64,000 nt of DNA from Branchiostoma lanceolatum (Eukaryota; Chordata; Leptocardii; Amphioxiformes; Branchiostomatidae), in NCBI RefSeq assembly GCF_035083965.1, contig NC_089732.1, positions 6,325,383-6,389,382 on the forward strand, written 5' to 3'. Shown one piece after another: positions 48,155 through 58,800 of the stretch (position 1 is its first letter; each line of letters starts with the position of its first letter). Made by a program: the position numbers and the translations under genes. The notes beneath the pieces were generated by a model. The model had not been told where the DNA came from. It ran no database searches and worked only from the letters and a program-made list of their open reading frames with translations.

Positions 48155-50244
48155 TGACTTTATTGAAATATGCTAACCTCTGTACTTGAACATGGGTGGC
48201 AGTGTGATGCACCATGATAGGTTGTCATCTTCCCACCTCCAGTTTGTGTTGTTCGCTATCATATACTTCTCTACAGCCGCCCTTTCCTCGGTCTGGAACG
48301 ACTGAAGATGTATACCGTATAGATACATATGAAAAATACATGTATGTTTATCTCCTTGAAAAAAGGCTTTTTCATGGAGATACTGTTTTGCGTGCGTTTG
48401 CGTGTTTGTGTGTATGTTTGTGTCACCGGATGCTTAAAGTCAGAATAACTGTAGAACATGTTGATGGATTGTAATGATATTTAATATGTGGGTAGGTGTT
48501 GGGAGGAGAAAGGTCAAGGTCGATTTTGGGCCCCCTGGTATGTGTCACTGGAACTGCAATGGCGTATTTGTAAAAATCTTCGAAGGAGAATAACTGAAGA
48601 AAGGAACGACAGATCGTCATGTTATTTGGTACGCAGGTAAGTTAGACAGAGATGTACACACTTAAGTGCAAAGTATGCAAATTCAGTGTGTTTGCGTGTG
48701 TGTTTGCATGTGTGTATGTTTGTGTCACCGGATGCGTAAAGTCAGCGTAACTGTAGAACGTGTAGATGGATTGAAATGATATTTGGTATGTGGGTAGGTG
48801 TCGAGAGGAGAAAGGTCAAGGTCGATTTTGGGCCCCCTGGTATGTGTCACTGGAACTGCAATGGCGTATTTGTCAAAATCTTTTAAGGAGAATAACTGAA
48901 GAGAGGAGCAACAGATTTTCATGTTATTTACTATGCAGATAGCTTAGACACAGATGTATACAATGAACTGCAAATTGGACTTAATTTGCATCAGTAATGA
49001 GGAAAATATATATTTGCAGTGTTGTCCATTGCATATTGTTGCACATCTGTTAGTAGCTATTCATAGCGAAAGTGGGTCACTTCTCCTGGCCCCGACAGGT
49101 GGGGTTCAAACCATTGAGGGATATAGAATGGGGGGGGAACTGGTTTAATAAAAAAACAAAGTTTCATGGAGATTTCGGGTCCTAAGACTCTTGTTGTCTA
49201 TGGAAGAGAAGGTGTAATTCTTTTCTTGGTTTGATGTTCTTCGTTTCGGTGATCTAAAGAATCAAATGATTAGCTATTAGTTGTACCTTTTGCCATGAGA
49301 GGTATGCTCCAGGAGAATGGGAGGGCAGGTGATGCCAGTACATCACTCCGAGCTTCTCAAACTTGTCCACGACGTCCTTGTCCAGACGGGGTAGAATTTC
49401 CCGCACGTCTGCGATCACAGTCTCGCCACCAGCACCAGGAGACGGAGGGTCCAGGCAGAAAAATATGACCTGAAAACCACAACCAAATCTTTTTGTTAAG
49501 TGGCATACCTAATGTCAATTTCAGAAGACATGTGGTGAATCAATAGCAAAAAAGAATCAAAAAGAAGCCTATCATACAAAAAGCGAATGAGACGTAAAAC
49601 CAAGGACACCTACGGAGACTCGGTTTGCGTTAGCTGTTCTCTAAAGCGTTGACACTTTTCGTTCTACTAACCTTTTCAGGGAAGTGCGAGGTCTGGGCCA
49701 GCTCATTGTGGGGTTCGATACAAAACTCGGGCGGCTCGTCGCTCGCTGTGTTCACTGCCTTCGCGACGTCACTCCTGACTGCAGCTCCCCCTTCATAACC
49801 AATTAACTTCAGACCCATGTTATTGACTACACGGGAGAAATCTTCGGCAGTCTGCAGAGGCAGACCACGAAACAGTACCGCCCCATTCTTGTTCTTCTCC
49901 AGCACCTCGTGTACTACTTTCCGCACGGCGACAGCACACCCTTCAGGAGAAGCGGTCGTGTCATCCTCAGGTGTGAAGACGTACGGGTAGCCGTCCTTGG
50001 GTGGCTTGAGAAACTCGGGATAGTTGGGACTAGTCGAGCCAGGTAGCCACTTCCTGCCCCTGATCCGTGCCGGGTGGAGTTTAGCTCGGCTTGCCCAGTC
50101 AACGTGGGTCTCCACGAGGGTGACGTCGGTGCCAAAAGACGTTGATGCGTGACTATTGTGCACCTTGTGGCTGATACGAGACCACACAGTTTGCACACTG
50201 CGTGACCACCCACTTCTGTAGGCTGTCGGTAGTATGACGGCCAT
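46975..50244 (-). CDS. TauD/TfdA-type Fe(II)/2-oxoglutarate dioxygenase A
   Basis: Five exons on the minus strand: 49672-50244, 49287-49469, 48178-48301, 47569-47744, 46975-47121; 1203 nt, 400 aa. Enzymes of this family hydroxylate small molecules using iron, oxygen and 2-oxoglutarate. GAVLFRGLPLQTAEDFSRVV and IEPHNELAQ match the clavaminate-synthase-like group (Arabidopsis At3g21360 type, from memory). The iron ligands are probably H179 and E181 (HNE) with H374 (CQHARLGF), and R383 would bind 2-oxoglutarate. GGETVIADVREIL follows in exon 2. The first 35 or so residues are rich in Arg and Ser with no acid, as in a mitochondrial targeting peptide. It ends QDYPEDF. The substrate is unknown. Phases and exon sizes match the copy at 51599-53973. 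Confidence 0.9.
48083..48150. repeat. C run followed by CA microsatellite
   Basis: About 14 C bases at 48086-48099, then about 30 bases of CA from 48120, in intron 3 of dioxygenase A. Confidence 0.9.
48396..48960. repeat. Two direct copies of a 300-bp unit in intron 2 of dioxygenase A
   Basis: Both copies contain TTTGTGTCACCGGATGC, AGGTCAAGGTCGATTTTGGG and GTGTCACTGGAACTGCAATG. They are about 90 percent alike by eye and separated by a TG-rich linker. Intron 2 of dioxygenase B lacks them, so they arrived after that gene duplication or were lost from B. Confidence 0.85.
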
Positions 50245-50932
50245 GGTTGTAGATTAGAACTTCTGAAGTCAAAGACCGGATGTTGTCGAACTTACCACTT
50301 TACTGCGGAAGTTTGACAGAAGCGCACTTTGTAGAATAAAGAAGCTAGGCTGGGGCCACACAGCAACAACCTGCCAGTGGATCTATCATAAAACAGAAGC
50401 AGTTTGGACGTAAATAACCCCAACAAGTTGAGTGGGTTTAATTAAGGTCACTGCTTACGTCGTCAGTAGTACAGCCTACAGGGTGCGCAGTAAGTGACCC
50501 ATCGTCTAGATCTGATGGTTACACGCGGACCAGGCGTCATAGCCAAAGTTGAGGGCGACCTCATTAGCATAATATGTAAAGATTTGTGTGACATTTTTTT
50601 GTCAATATGTGTAAATGTATCAATCTATGTTAGAACATTTGTCGTACGGCGTAACAGCCCCCAGGCAGGCATGTTACATCTTGGTAAAGACAAGGACAAA
50701 TTTGGCCACACGGTGCCCCTAAGGTTGGTCCTTGTCATCAAGGTCGGTATCAGGGCAGGGCAAACCAGGCAACATAACACAATGATGACACAAATGTCCG
50801 CAGGACACAAATGTTCAACATGGTTGTATTGACAATCCAACATATAAGTGCGGCTACCAAAGTTAAGAAGCCGGCCATTGTCTCCTCTGTAACAAACTAC
50901 GCACCAGTAAAAGAAGCACAATATTCTCATCC

Positions 50933-51365
50933 TACATACATCCTCCCCTATAGGTAGGGGAGTCGGAGAGACCACTGAGCGCCCGTCTACAGGAACACAA
51001 GAGACCCAGCTATGTGTCATCACCTGTGGTGGAACACGTTGCCAAGCAGAAACACAAGATAGACTGGGACAATGTGAAAGTGCTGGATCAGGACTCCGAC
51101 TGGTTTTCTAGGGGTGTTCGGGAGGCGATCCAAATCCGCAGTCAACGCAGTACCTTAAACAGGGACAGGGGGCGTCACTATCTCAAGCCTGTATATGACT
51201 GTCTCTTGTCACGTGATAATCAACATCAAGTCACGTGACAAGAGAACTCCAAGACGAGATCTGACTTTATTACCGGGTTGACGAAGAGACAGAGAATTCG
51301 TCTCGAAAGCTCCCCAGAGCAATCTTTTTTTATGTTGTGTGTAAGGCTTAAATGTTTGTCAAAAG
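50933..51365 (+). mobile_element. Penelope-like element fragment with GIY-YIG end
   Basis: Plus-strand translation gives PLSARLQEHKRPSYV, VVEHVAKQKHKIDWDNVKVL and STLNRDRGRHYL. This is the C-terminal endonuclease region typical of Penelope-like retroelements. ATTCTCATCC occurs at 50923-50932 and again at 51366-51375. The paralogous spacer at 54690 has one ATTCTCATCC and no insert, so this is an insertion with a 10-bp target duplication. Only the 3' part of the element is present. Confidence 0.7.
51202..51244. repeat. Hairpin with two CACGTG boxes
   Basis: TCTCTTGTCACGTGA and TCACGTGACAAGAGA form a perfect inverted pair with a 13-base loop. It lies near the 3' end of the Penelope-like fragment, just after its coding part. 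Confidence 0.85.
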
Positions 51366-51598
51366 ATTCTCATCCTTGCCCAATACCATGCATCGACACC
51401 ATTGCAAATATAATGTACCATGTTTCTACTACGGAGTCTAACTATACTTCACACCTGTCAAAGTATTACTTTTGATATATTTCATGTCTTCATCAGTTAT
51501 ACAGATAATTGTTGGTATACCGACCGACTGATTATGTGTCAGTTGACGTGATTCCAGTTGAAATACTTTAGTACTGACTATTGGAAACGATTGGAAAC

Positions 51599-53973
51599 TC
51601 AGTAATCCTCCGGATAGTCCTGGTGCTGCTTGGCCAGCGCGACGGCAAGCTTCCGTTTCCCGGTAAAGCCGAGTCTGGCGTGCTGGCAGTACATGTTGTT
51701 CAGGACCAGTAAGTCACCCTTCTGCATCTGGAAACCCATGGAGACCTGTCAACAGGAAAATGTCATACTCCCATTAATATTTCCATTTCTTTGACGCTAT
51801 CGTGTCTATACAGAATGCAGACCCTAAACGTTATGGTGATGTCCACAATGTTCTGTTCAACATGCGCTCTTCAAAACATTCATGGCTAATAGAAACCAAC
51901 TAAGGTCGTCTCAGAAGTTGAGCTATCAAATTATTCCTGACATAATCCTGATCTTTCTGGCTGTTTGCGCAGATGAGATTCTTCTTATTCTATTCTCTCA
52001 ATACCCCATGTATCGCCCCCTGTGGCCGCAAGTGCATTTATCCCCCTGGGGAATGAACATGCAATAAAGATTATTATATTGTTCATGAATTTATTGATGG
52101 GTCTTGGAAGGAAGAGAGTTTGAAGCTATATCTATGTCAGCGGGAAAATGCCGATCCAGCACAAGGAAACAATCCTGCGTACTGAAGCCCATAATGACAC
52201 TATCTGAAAAAACGTGGCTGAGAAATTGTTGTTTTGCAGAGGCTGCGGAAAAGAGATTGCAGAGCCTGTGACGAGGGCTTCGCAAAGGCTGCAAGAATGT
52301 CCTTATGGGCTCTGGTACATGTACCTACGTACCTGCCAGAGAACATCGCGGATATGCTGGAGAACGTCCGCCTCAATGTCGGTGCCGTCTCCATAGTAGG
52401 TGGTGAAAGGAAAGTGATGATCGGGAAGGTCCTTGTCGAACCAGAGGGGATGGGCCTTGAAATGTGATGCGTGATTTACAGGTCCACAAAACCACAGTTT
52501 CTGACCTGGAAAATAGATCACAATGGCACCACGGTTAGATGTGGAATTTATAAACTGAGTGTGCGTCGTGTGAACGATACAAAATTGTCCTATCATGAAT
52601 AATTGATAGATATGTCCTTCCAAAGTGTATTGTCGATTTTTCCATCTCTGTTAAACTCCATCCCAAACATCATCCCCGAAGTCTTTTTATATTGCTGGAT
52701 TTCTATATATATATTTATGTTTATACATGTACGTTGAGTGTATCCTAACCTCTGTATTTAAACATGGAGGGCAGTGTGATCCACCATGATATGTTGCCAT
52801 CTTCCCACCTCCAGCTGGTATCATTCGCCATCATATGCTTCTCTACAGCAGCTCTGTCCTCGGTCAGGAACGCCTGAAGATGTATATGGCGTTTAGATAC
52901 CTGTCCAGAATATTCACCTTGAATATTCACCTTGAAGATCAGCCAGTAGGTACCCTTAAGAGTAATGAGGCTGTGTTATGGAAAAATTCTGTCACTTTTT
53001 GATTTGATGATCATTGTGCCGGCGATTTAATAAAATCAAATAATAAACAGATTGTACCTTTTGCCATGAGTGGTATGCTCCAGGAGTATGGGAGGGCAGG
53101 TGATGCCAGTACATCACTCCGAGCTTCTCGAACTTGTCCACGACGTCCTTGTCCAGACGGGGCAGGATTTCCCGCACGTCTGCGATCACAGTCTCGCCAC
53201 CAGCACCAGGAGACGGAGGGTCCAGACAGAAAAATATGACCTGAAAATCGTGATGTGAATTTCACAAATCAAACTTTTGGTTGATACTTGACATAGGTTG
53301 CATCCATTTTAGAACACATGTAGTGAATGGGTAGGAAGCTAGTTAAGCTGTACATTAAAGTCTCCTATATGGTTATGCTTTCTTTCTACGTTTCACTAAC
53401 CTTTTCAGGGAAGTGTGAAGTGTATACCAGCTCATTGTGGAGTTCGATACAAAACTCGGGTGGCTCGTCGCTCGCTGTGTTCACATCCTTTGCGATCTCA
53501 CTCCTGACTGCACCTCCCCCTTCATAACGCATTAATTTCAGTCCCGTGTTATTGACTACACGGGAGAAATCTTCGGCAGTCTGCAGGGGCAGACCACGAA
53601 ACAGCACCGCCCCACTCTTCTTATTCTCCAGCATCTCGTGTACTACTTTCCGCACGGCGGCAGCACACCCTTCAGGAGAGGCGGTCGTGTCACCCTCGGG
53701 TGTGAAGACATACGGGTAGCCGTCCTTGGGTGGCTTGAGAAACTCGGGATAGTTGGGACTAGCCGAGCCAGGTAGCCACTTCCTTCCCCTGATCCGTGCC
53801 GGGTGGAGTTTAGCTCGGCTTGCCCAGTCAACGTGGGTCTCCACGAGGGTGACTTCGGTGCCAAATGACGTTGATGCGTGACTATTGTGCACCTTGTGGC
53901 TGATACGAGACCACTCAGTTTTCACATTGCGTGACCGCCCACACCTGTAGGCTGTCACTAGTATGGCGGCCAT
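51599..53973 (-). CDS. TauD/TfdA-type Fe(II)/2-oxoglutarate dioxygenase B
   Basis: Five exons on the minus strand: 53401-53973, 53058-53240, 52750-52873, 52333-52505, 51599-51745; 1200 nt, 399 aa. Exon sizes equal those of dioxygenase A except exon 4, which is one codon shorter. The HNE iron motif (IELHNELVYTSHF), GGETVIADV in exon 2, and CQHARLGFTGKRKL in exon 5 are kept, so it should be active. The N terminus (MAAILVTAYRCGRSRNVKTE) is again basic and probably targets mitochondria. Exon 1 is very similar to A, but the region after the RGLP motif varies (MRYEGGGAVRSEIAKDV). The protein ends QDYPEDY. The neighbours are copies of itself, and the substrate is not evident. Confidence 0.9.
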
Positions 53974-55038
53974 GGTTGGATCCCGTGACGCAGGTGAGGC
54001 AAAGTTGAAAGACCTCTCAAGTTTCTGAGTTCAAAGGCCAGAGCTCGAGGTTGTCGAACTTACCGTGACTTTACTGCGGACGCCTGACAGAAGCGCACTT
54101 TGTAGACTAATACCATCGCAAGTTAGGCGGGCCACTTAGCAACAACCTACCAGTGGATCTATTGTAAAACAAAAACATTTTACACGCAAAAAATCCCAAT
54201 GAGTTGAGTTTGGTTAAATTAAGCTAGGTTACTGCTTACGCTGTCAGCAGTACAGTGTGTGCAGTAAGTGACGTATCATCTAGATCTCATGGCGCTTCCG
54301 GGTACTCACTGTTCAGGGGTCATTACATTGCCAAAATTAAAGCATAATGTAAAGATTTATGTGACATTTTGTGTCAATATGTGTAAATTTATCAATTTCT
54401 GTTTTAACAGCGTAACAGCCCCCAGGCAGGCATGTTAGATTTTAGTAAAGATAGGACAAATCTGACACCAAAATGCCATGAAGGCAGTTACCCTAATATA
54501 TCATCACGGTCGGTATCAGTGCAGAACAAACAAGACAAAATAACACAATGATGACACAAATGTCCGCAGGACACAAATGTTCAACATGATTGTATTGACA
54601 ATCTAACATGTAAGCGCGACTACCAAACTTAGGAAACATTGTCTCCTCTGTTACAATCTACCCACCAGTGAAAGAAGTGCACTATTCTCATCCTTGTCCA
54701 ATTCCATACGTCAACACCATTGTAAATATAGTGTATCATATTTCTACTACGGAGTCTAACAGGTGTGAAGTGACTTCACACCTGTCAAGTATTACTTTTG
54801 ATATATTTTATGCCTTCATCAGTTAGGCAGGTAGATTTTGCTATACCGACTGATTGTGCGTCAGTTGACCTGATTCCTTTTGAAATACTATTAGAAATTT
54901 AAACGATTATAAACTCGGTATCACTCTCGATATATTTCATGCATCTACAGTTGTACCGGTAGATTTTGCGATGCCTATTAATTGTGTCAGTTGACTTGAT
55001 TCCAGTTGAAATACAGACTATTGGAAACGATTGGAAAC
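53974..55038. other. Upstream flank of dioxygenase B and duplicated spacer
   Basis: Bases 53974-54290 are the 5' flank of B. The complement of this flank recurs upstream of the plus-strand copy C (55550-55835), so both promoters come from one sequence. 54350-54690 matches the spacer above A. A small hairpin (ACAGGTGTGAAGTGACTTCACACCTGT) lies at about 54760. No new gene is seen. Confidence 0.55.
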
Positions 55039-55187
55039 TCAGTAGTCCTCCGGATAGTCCTGGTCCTGCATGGCCAACGCGACGGCAAGCTTCCGTTTCC
55101 CGGTAAAGCCGAGTCTGGCGTGCTAGCAGTACATATGTTGTTCAGGACCAGTAGGTCACCCTTCTGCATTTGGAAACCCATGGAGAC
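55039..55187 (-). pseudogene. Solitary last exon of a fourth dioxygenase copy
   Basis: Matches exon 5 of genes A and B (MGFQMQKGDLLVLNN on the minus strand), with the acceptor and the TGA position kept. It is 149 bases long instead of 147: two extra bases near 55133 shift the frame, and the iron-binding His codon is lost from the reading frame. No exons 1-4 for it are seen. Intron-like sequence runs on to about 55530 and then meets the inverted copy C, so this exon marks a duplication breakpoint. Confidence 0.8.
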
Positions 55188-55835
55188 CTGTCAACAGGAA
55201 AACGTCATACTCCCTTGAAGATTAGAATTTCTAGGATGCTATCGTGTCTATACAGAATGCAGACCCTGAACGTTATGGTGATGTCCACAAGGTTCTCTCG
55301 AACATACACTCTGCAAAACTTTAATTGCTAATAGAAACTAACCAAGATCGTCTCAGAAGTTGAGTTGTCAAATTATTCATTATTCAGTCTTTCTGGCAGT
55401 TTGTGTAGATGAGATAATTGACTAGTTTTATGGGTCAGGGAAAGAAGAGAGCTTGAATATATGTCACAGGGAAAATGGTGGTCCGGAACGAGGAAACAAT
55501 TCAACGTTCTGAAGTCTGTAAGAAAACTTCATGTAGCTGTGATATGTAGCTTACCGCACACCCTGTACTACTGACGACGCGAGAAGTGACCTTAATTAAA
55601 CCCCACTCAACTTGTTGGGCTTGTTTACGTCCAAAATGTTTCTGTTTTACAATAGATCCACTGGCAGGTTGTTGCTAAGTGGCCCGCCTAGCTTAGTCTT
55701 ACTCTACAAAGTGCGCTTCTGTCAAGCTCCCGCAGTTAAGTCAAGGTAAGTTTGACAACCTCGAGCTCTGGTCTTTGAACTCAGAAACTTGAGAGGTCTT
55801 TCAACTTTGCCTTACCTGCGTCACGGGATCCAACC
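55188..55835. other. Inversion junction and promoter of dioxygenase C
   Basis: Up to about 55530 the sequence resembles intron 4 of the minus-strand copies (GGAAAATGGTGGTCC shared with 47433). From about 55550 it resembles the complement of the gene B upstream flank (GTGCGCTTCTGTC, CCTGCGTCACGGGATCC). The head-to-head switch is therefore near 55540. Confidence 0.6.
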
Positions 55836-58800
55836 ATGGCCGCCATACTAGTGACAGCCTACAGGTGTGGGCGGTCACGCAGTGTGCAAACTGTGTGGTC
55901 TCGTATCAGCCACAAGGTGCACAATAGTCACGCATCAACGTCATTTGGCACCGAAGTCAACCTCGTGGAGACCCACGTTGACTGGGCAAGCCGAGCTAAA
56001 CTCCACCCGGCACGGATCAGGGGAAGGAAGTGGCTACCTGGCTCGGCTAGTCCCAACTATCCCGAGTTTCTCAAGCCACCCACACTATGCGAAAGGGGCT
56101 GATTTCCGGAAAAATTCGGAGTTGATATATTCCAAGACATGCTTGATATTTGGAATGTGTCCGGACAAGATGTCTGATATTTACCATATCCTGGAATATC
56201 CTGAGTCCGGACATGTTTTGTTGCGAATCCGGACGAATAAGACTTTCCTATATTTCAAGATACGCGCCATTGACGTATCTTGCTTCCGAATGCATAACAC
56301 GCTTTATATTCTGAACATATCCAAGGTAATTATATTCCAGGAATAAATTTTGGACATATTAGGAGTTGACACGTAGCATGATATGCCTCATTTCTGGACC
56401 ATTTTCGGACGACATTCGATATTTACTACATCCGCAAATATCATGATTCAGAAATTGTTCCGAAGCATATCCGGACGGATAAAAGCTTCCAGTTTTTTCC
56501 GAATACGTGCCATTGGCGTTTCTTGTTCCGTACTCATGTTCAATTCACGACACAGATACAAGAGCTAGAGAGCTAGAGATATACCAAGAATCAGTGACAG
56601 TGTTCGGACATATTTGGAGTAACATGACATGCTACATATTCCGACCGTTTCCGGGCATGGTTTTGGGTGTTCATTTCTGTTGCGTGTCCGGACAAATAAG
56701 ACGTCTTTTTTTTCAAGATACGCGTCATTGGCGATTCTTGCTGTGATACGGTTCATATATTGTATGTAGGTTTCATTGTAATTGATCAAGGATTATGTCG
56801 CCCTTGAGATGATATATTTTGGAAATAAATTTAGACAAATTAGGAGTTGACACGATATCATATGAAGCACATACTCCATCGAAATACTATAGATCTATAC
56901 TAGTGATAGCGGTGCATTATAAGAAAGTTACATATCCGGAAATATCATGCTCAAAATTCACTCAAAATACTCCATAGACGCGTTGCAGTATGGGAAAGCT
57001 CCATATACGGACAGTATCATGCTCCAAATTTACTCATGATACTCCATGGAAGCGTTGCAGCATGGGAAAGTCCCATTTTCGGACTAAAACAGGAGGCACT
57101 CATGGTCAGAATATGCGATGTGCTGTACTATTGTTCGCCGTACAGTGGCGCTGCAACTTTATCATGGTGGCAGCACATTCTAGGCTATTTGATGATACTG
57201 TCACCAAGGAGTATCAGGAAGCCAAATTCAACCGATAATAAAATGTATACGGGTGGTGCAGTTTCTGAAAGTCAGGTCATTCGGAACCAGATTTTTTTTA
57301 GAACGGATCGGAGCTGAGGCACATTATATATGTGTGTTGGAACATAATATCTGTGTTTTATTTTTGTGCGGATGTAAACAGTGAAGTGTGCGACAGTTTG
57401 ACCTGATGAGACCGTACCACGCGTGTTTGGAGCAGTCAAAGCCCGACAAACAACGGTCTATACCGCGCCACCACGATGTTTGCGAATGTGTGCAACATGC
57501 AAGATTTGAACTGGTAAGTACACAATGGATTTGTTTACAAAAAATAAGCTTTCTCGCATGTAACCTGACCCCGTTAGCTCAGCTGCATCTTTCATGTCTT
57601 TGATACCCAAAGGCGCTGACGGGAGATTCCCCCGAAACCTTACTACCATCTAACAAATGACATGGATCATCATTATTAATCTACCACGTGTCCCATTTCA
57701 ACGAATGATGTTTAGGGTTGTATGTTTGGGAGTCTTCAACACACATAAAATGCATTTAGTAGTTTTCCCCTTGCTGGCGGGGCGGGCATACAAGCTGAAG
57801 CAAAAGCCGGGCTGGTACTACTGGGCGGGGCCGGGAAACTCCCCAGGAGTGCTGAGCTCTATTTACCGCGGGATGACTGCTTTGGGCCGCCGAATGAACT
57901 GCTGGTCAATGGCCCGATACCAGTCTGACCAGCACAAGCCAAGACATTTTACATGATTATGTTCAATGCTATGATTGTATATTAAGGGTAAGACTAGCCT
58001 GTCAATAGCTTCTGTCTTTTAGTTATGCAAAACATGTACAAGCCTAACATCTGCGTGGAGGGTAGGGTAGCTGACACTACAGTGGATACTTAGCAGGCAA
58101 ATTGAGCAAGGAGGTTGATTTGAGGCTGTAGTGTAGTGTTCCCGGGAAAGAGCGTTTCGCGATCTTCCACCAGACATTTGGAAGTGGCTACTGAGTCAGG
58201 ACGATCCTGGTCAGCAGTAGAAAAATCTGCACTGCTGACAGGATCATCCTGTCAGCTGTAACAGATAGAATAGACGACATAATGTGTCCTGATCTTATAC
58301 AAAGGTTTCTCAGTAGCTAGGCAGTAAGCAAGCTATATTTAGGACTAAGACACGTGACCAGGCCGTATTCGGAAGCTCATCTGAATAGATTAGTGTTGAC
58401 CAATAGCGAGTGAGAACAGCTAGCACCTTAGCATAAGCCCGCCGATTTGAACTCAGAAGCTATCCTGTGACTAAGGTAAGTGATCACACGTAGATTAGCT
58501 CTCTGTATTTTGTTCGTAATAAATACTAGATGATTGTAGAATATCCTACATTTCCATCATTACACTAGTACTCAACCTCCGTAATCGTAACGCTCTAGAT
58601 CGATTACTGTGCATCTTGTACTGTAGGCCTTTATAGTAGACTTGGCTTGTATAGTACTGCATATACCACGGGATAAATAACGATCCGAACAAGAGTATTA
58701 ATCAAACCGGCTTGGCGTTCTTATCTCTATAGTAGCGTAACTTAAGATGTAAAGGTTAAGTCCACATCCTATACCCTAGACCAGAAAAGTTGCATTGATT

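Larger units (their letters stand above)
50245..51598. other. Spacer between dioxygenases A and B
   Basis: The first part is the upstream flank of gene A and resembles the flank at 53974-54290 (GACAGAAGCGCACTTTGTAG, CAGTGGATCTAT). The stretch 50560-50930 resembles 54350-54690. A Penelope-like insert follows at 50933-51365. The end matches 54690-55035. The whole spacer is thus a duplicated unit. Confidence 0.6.
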
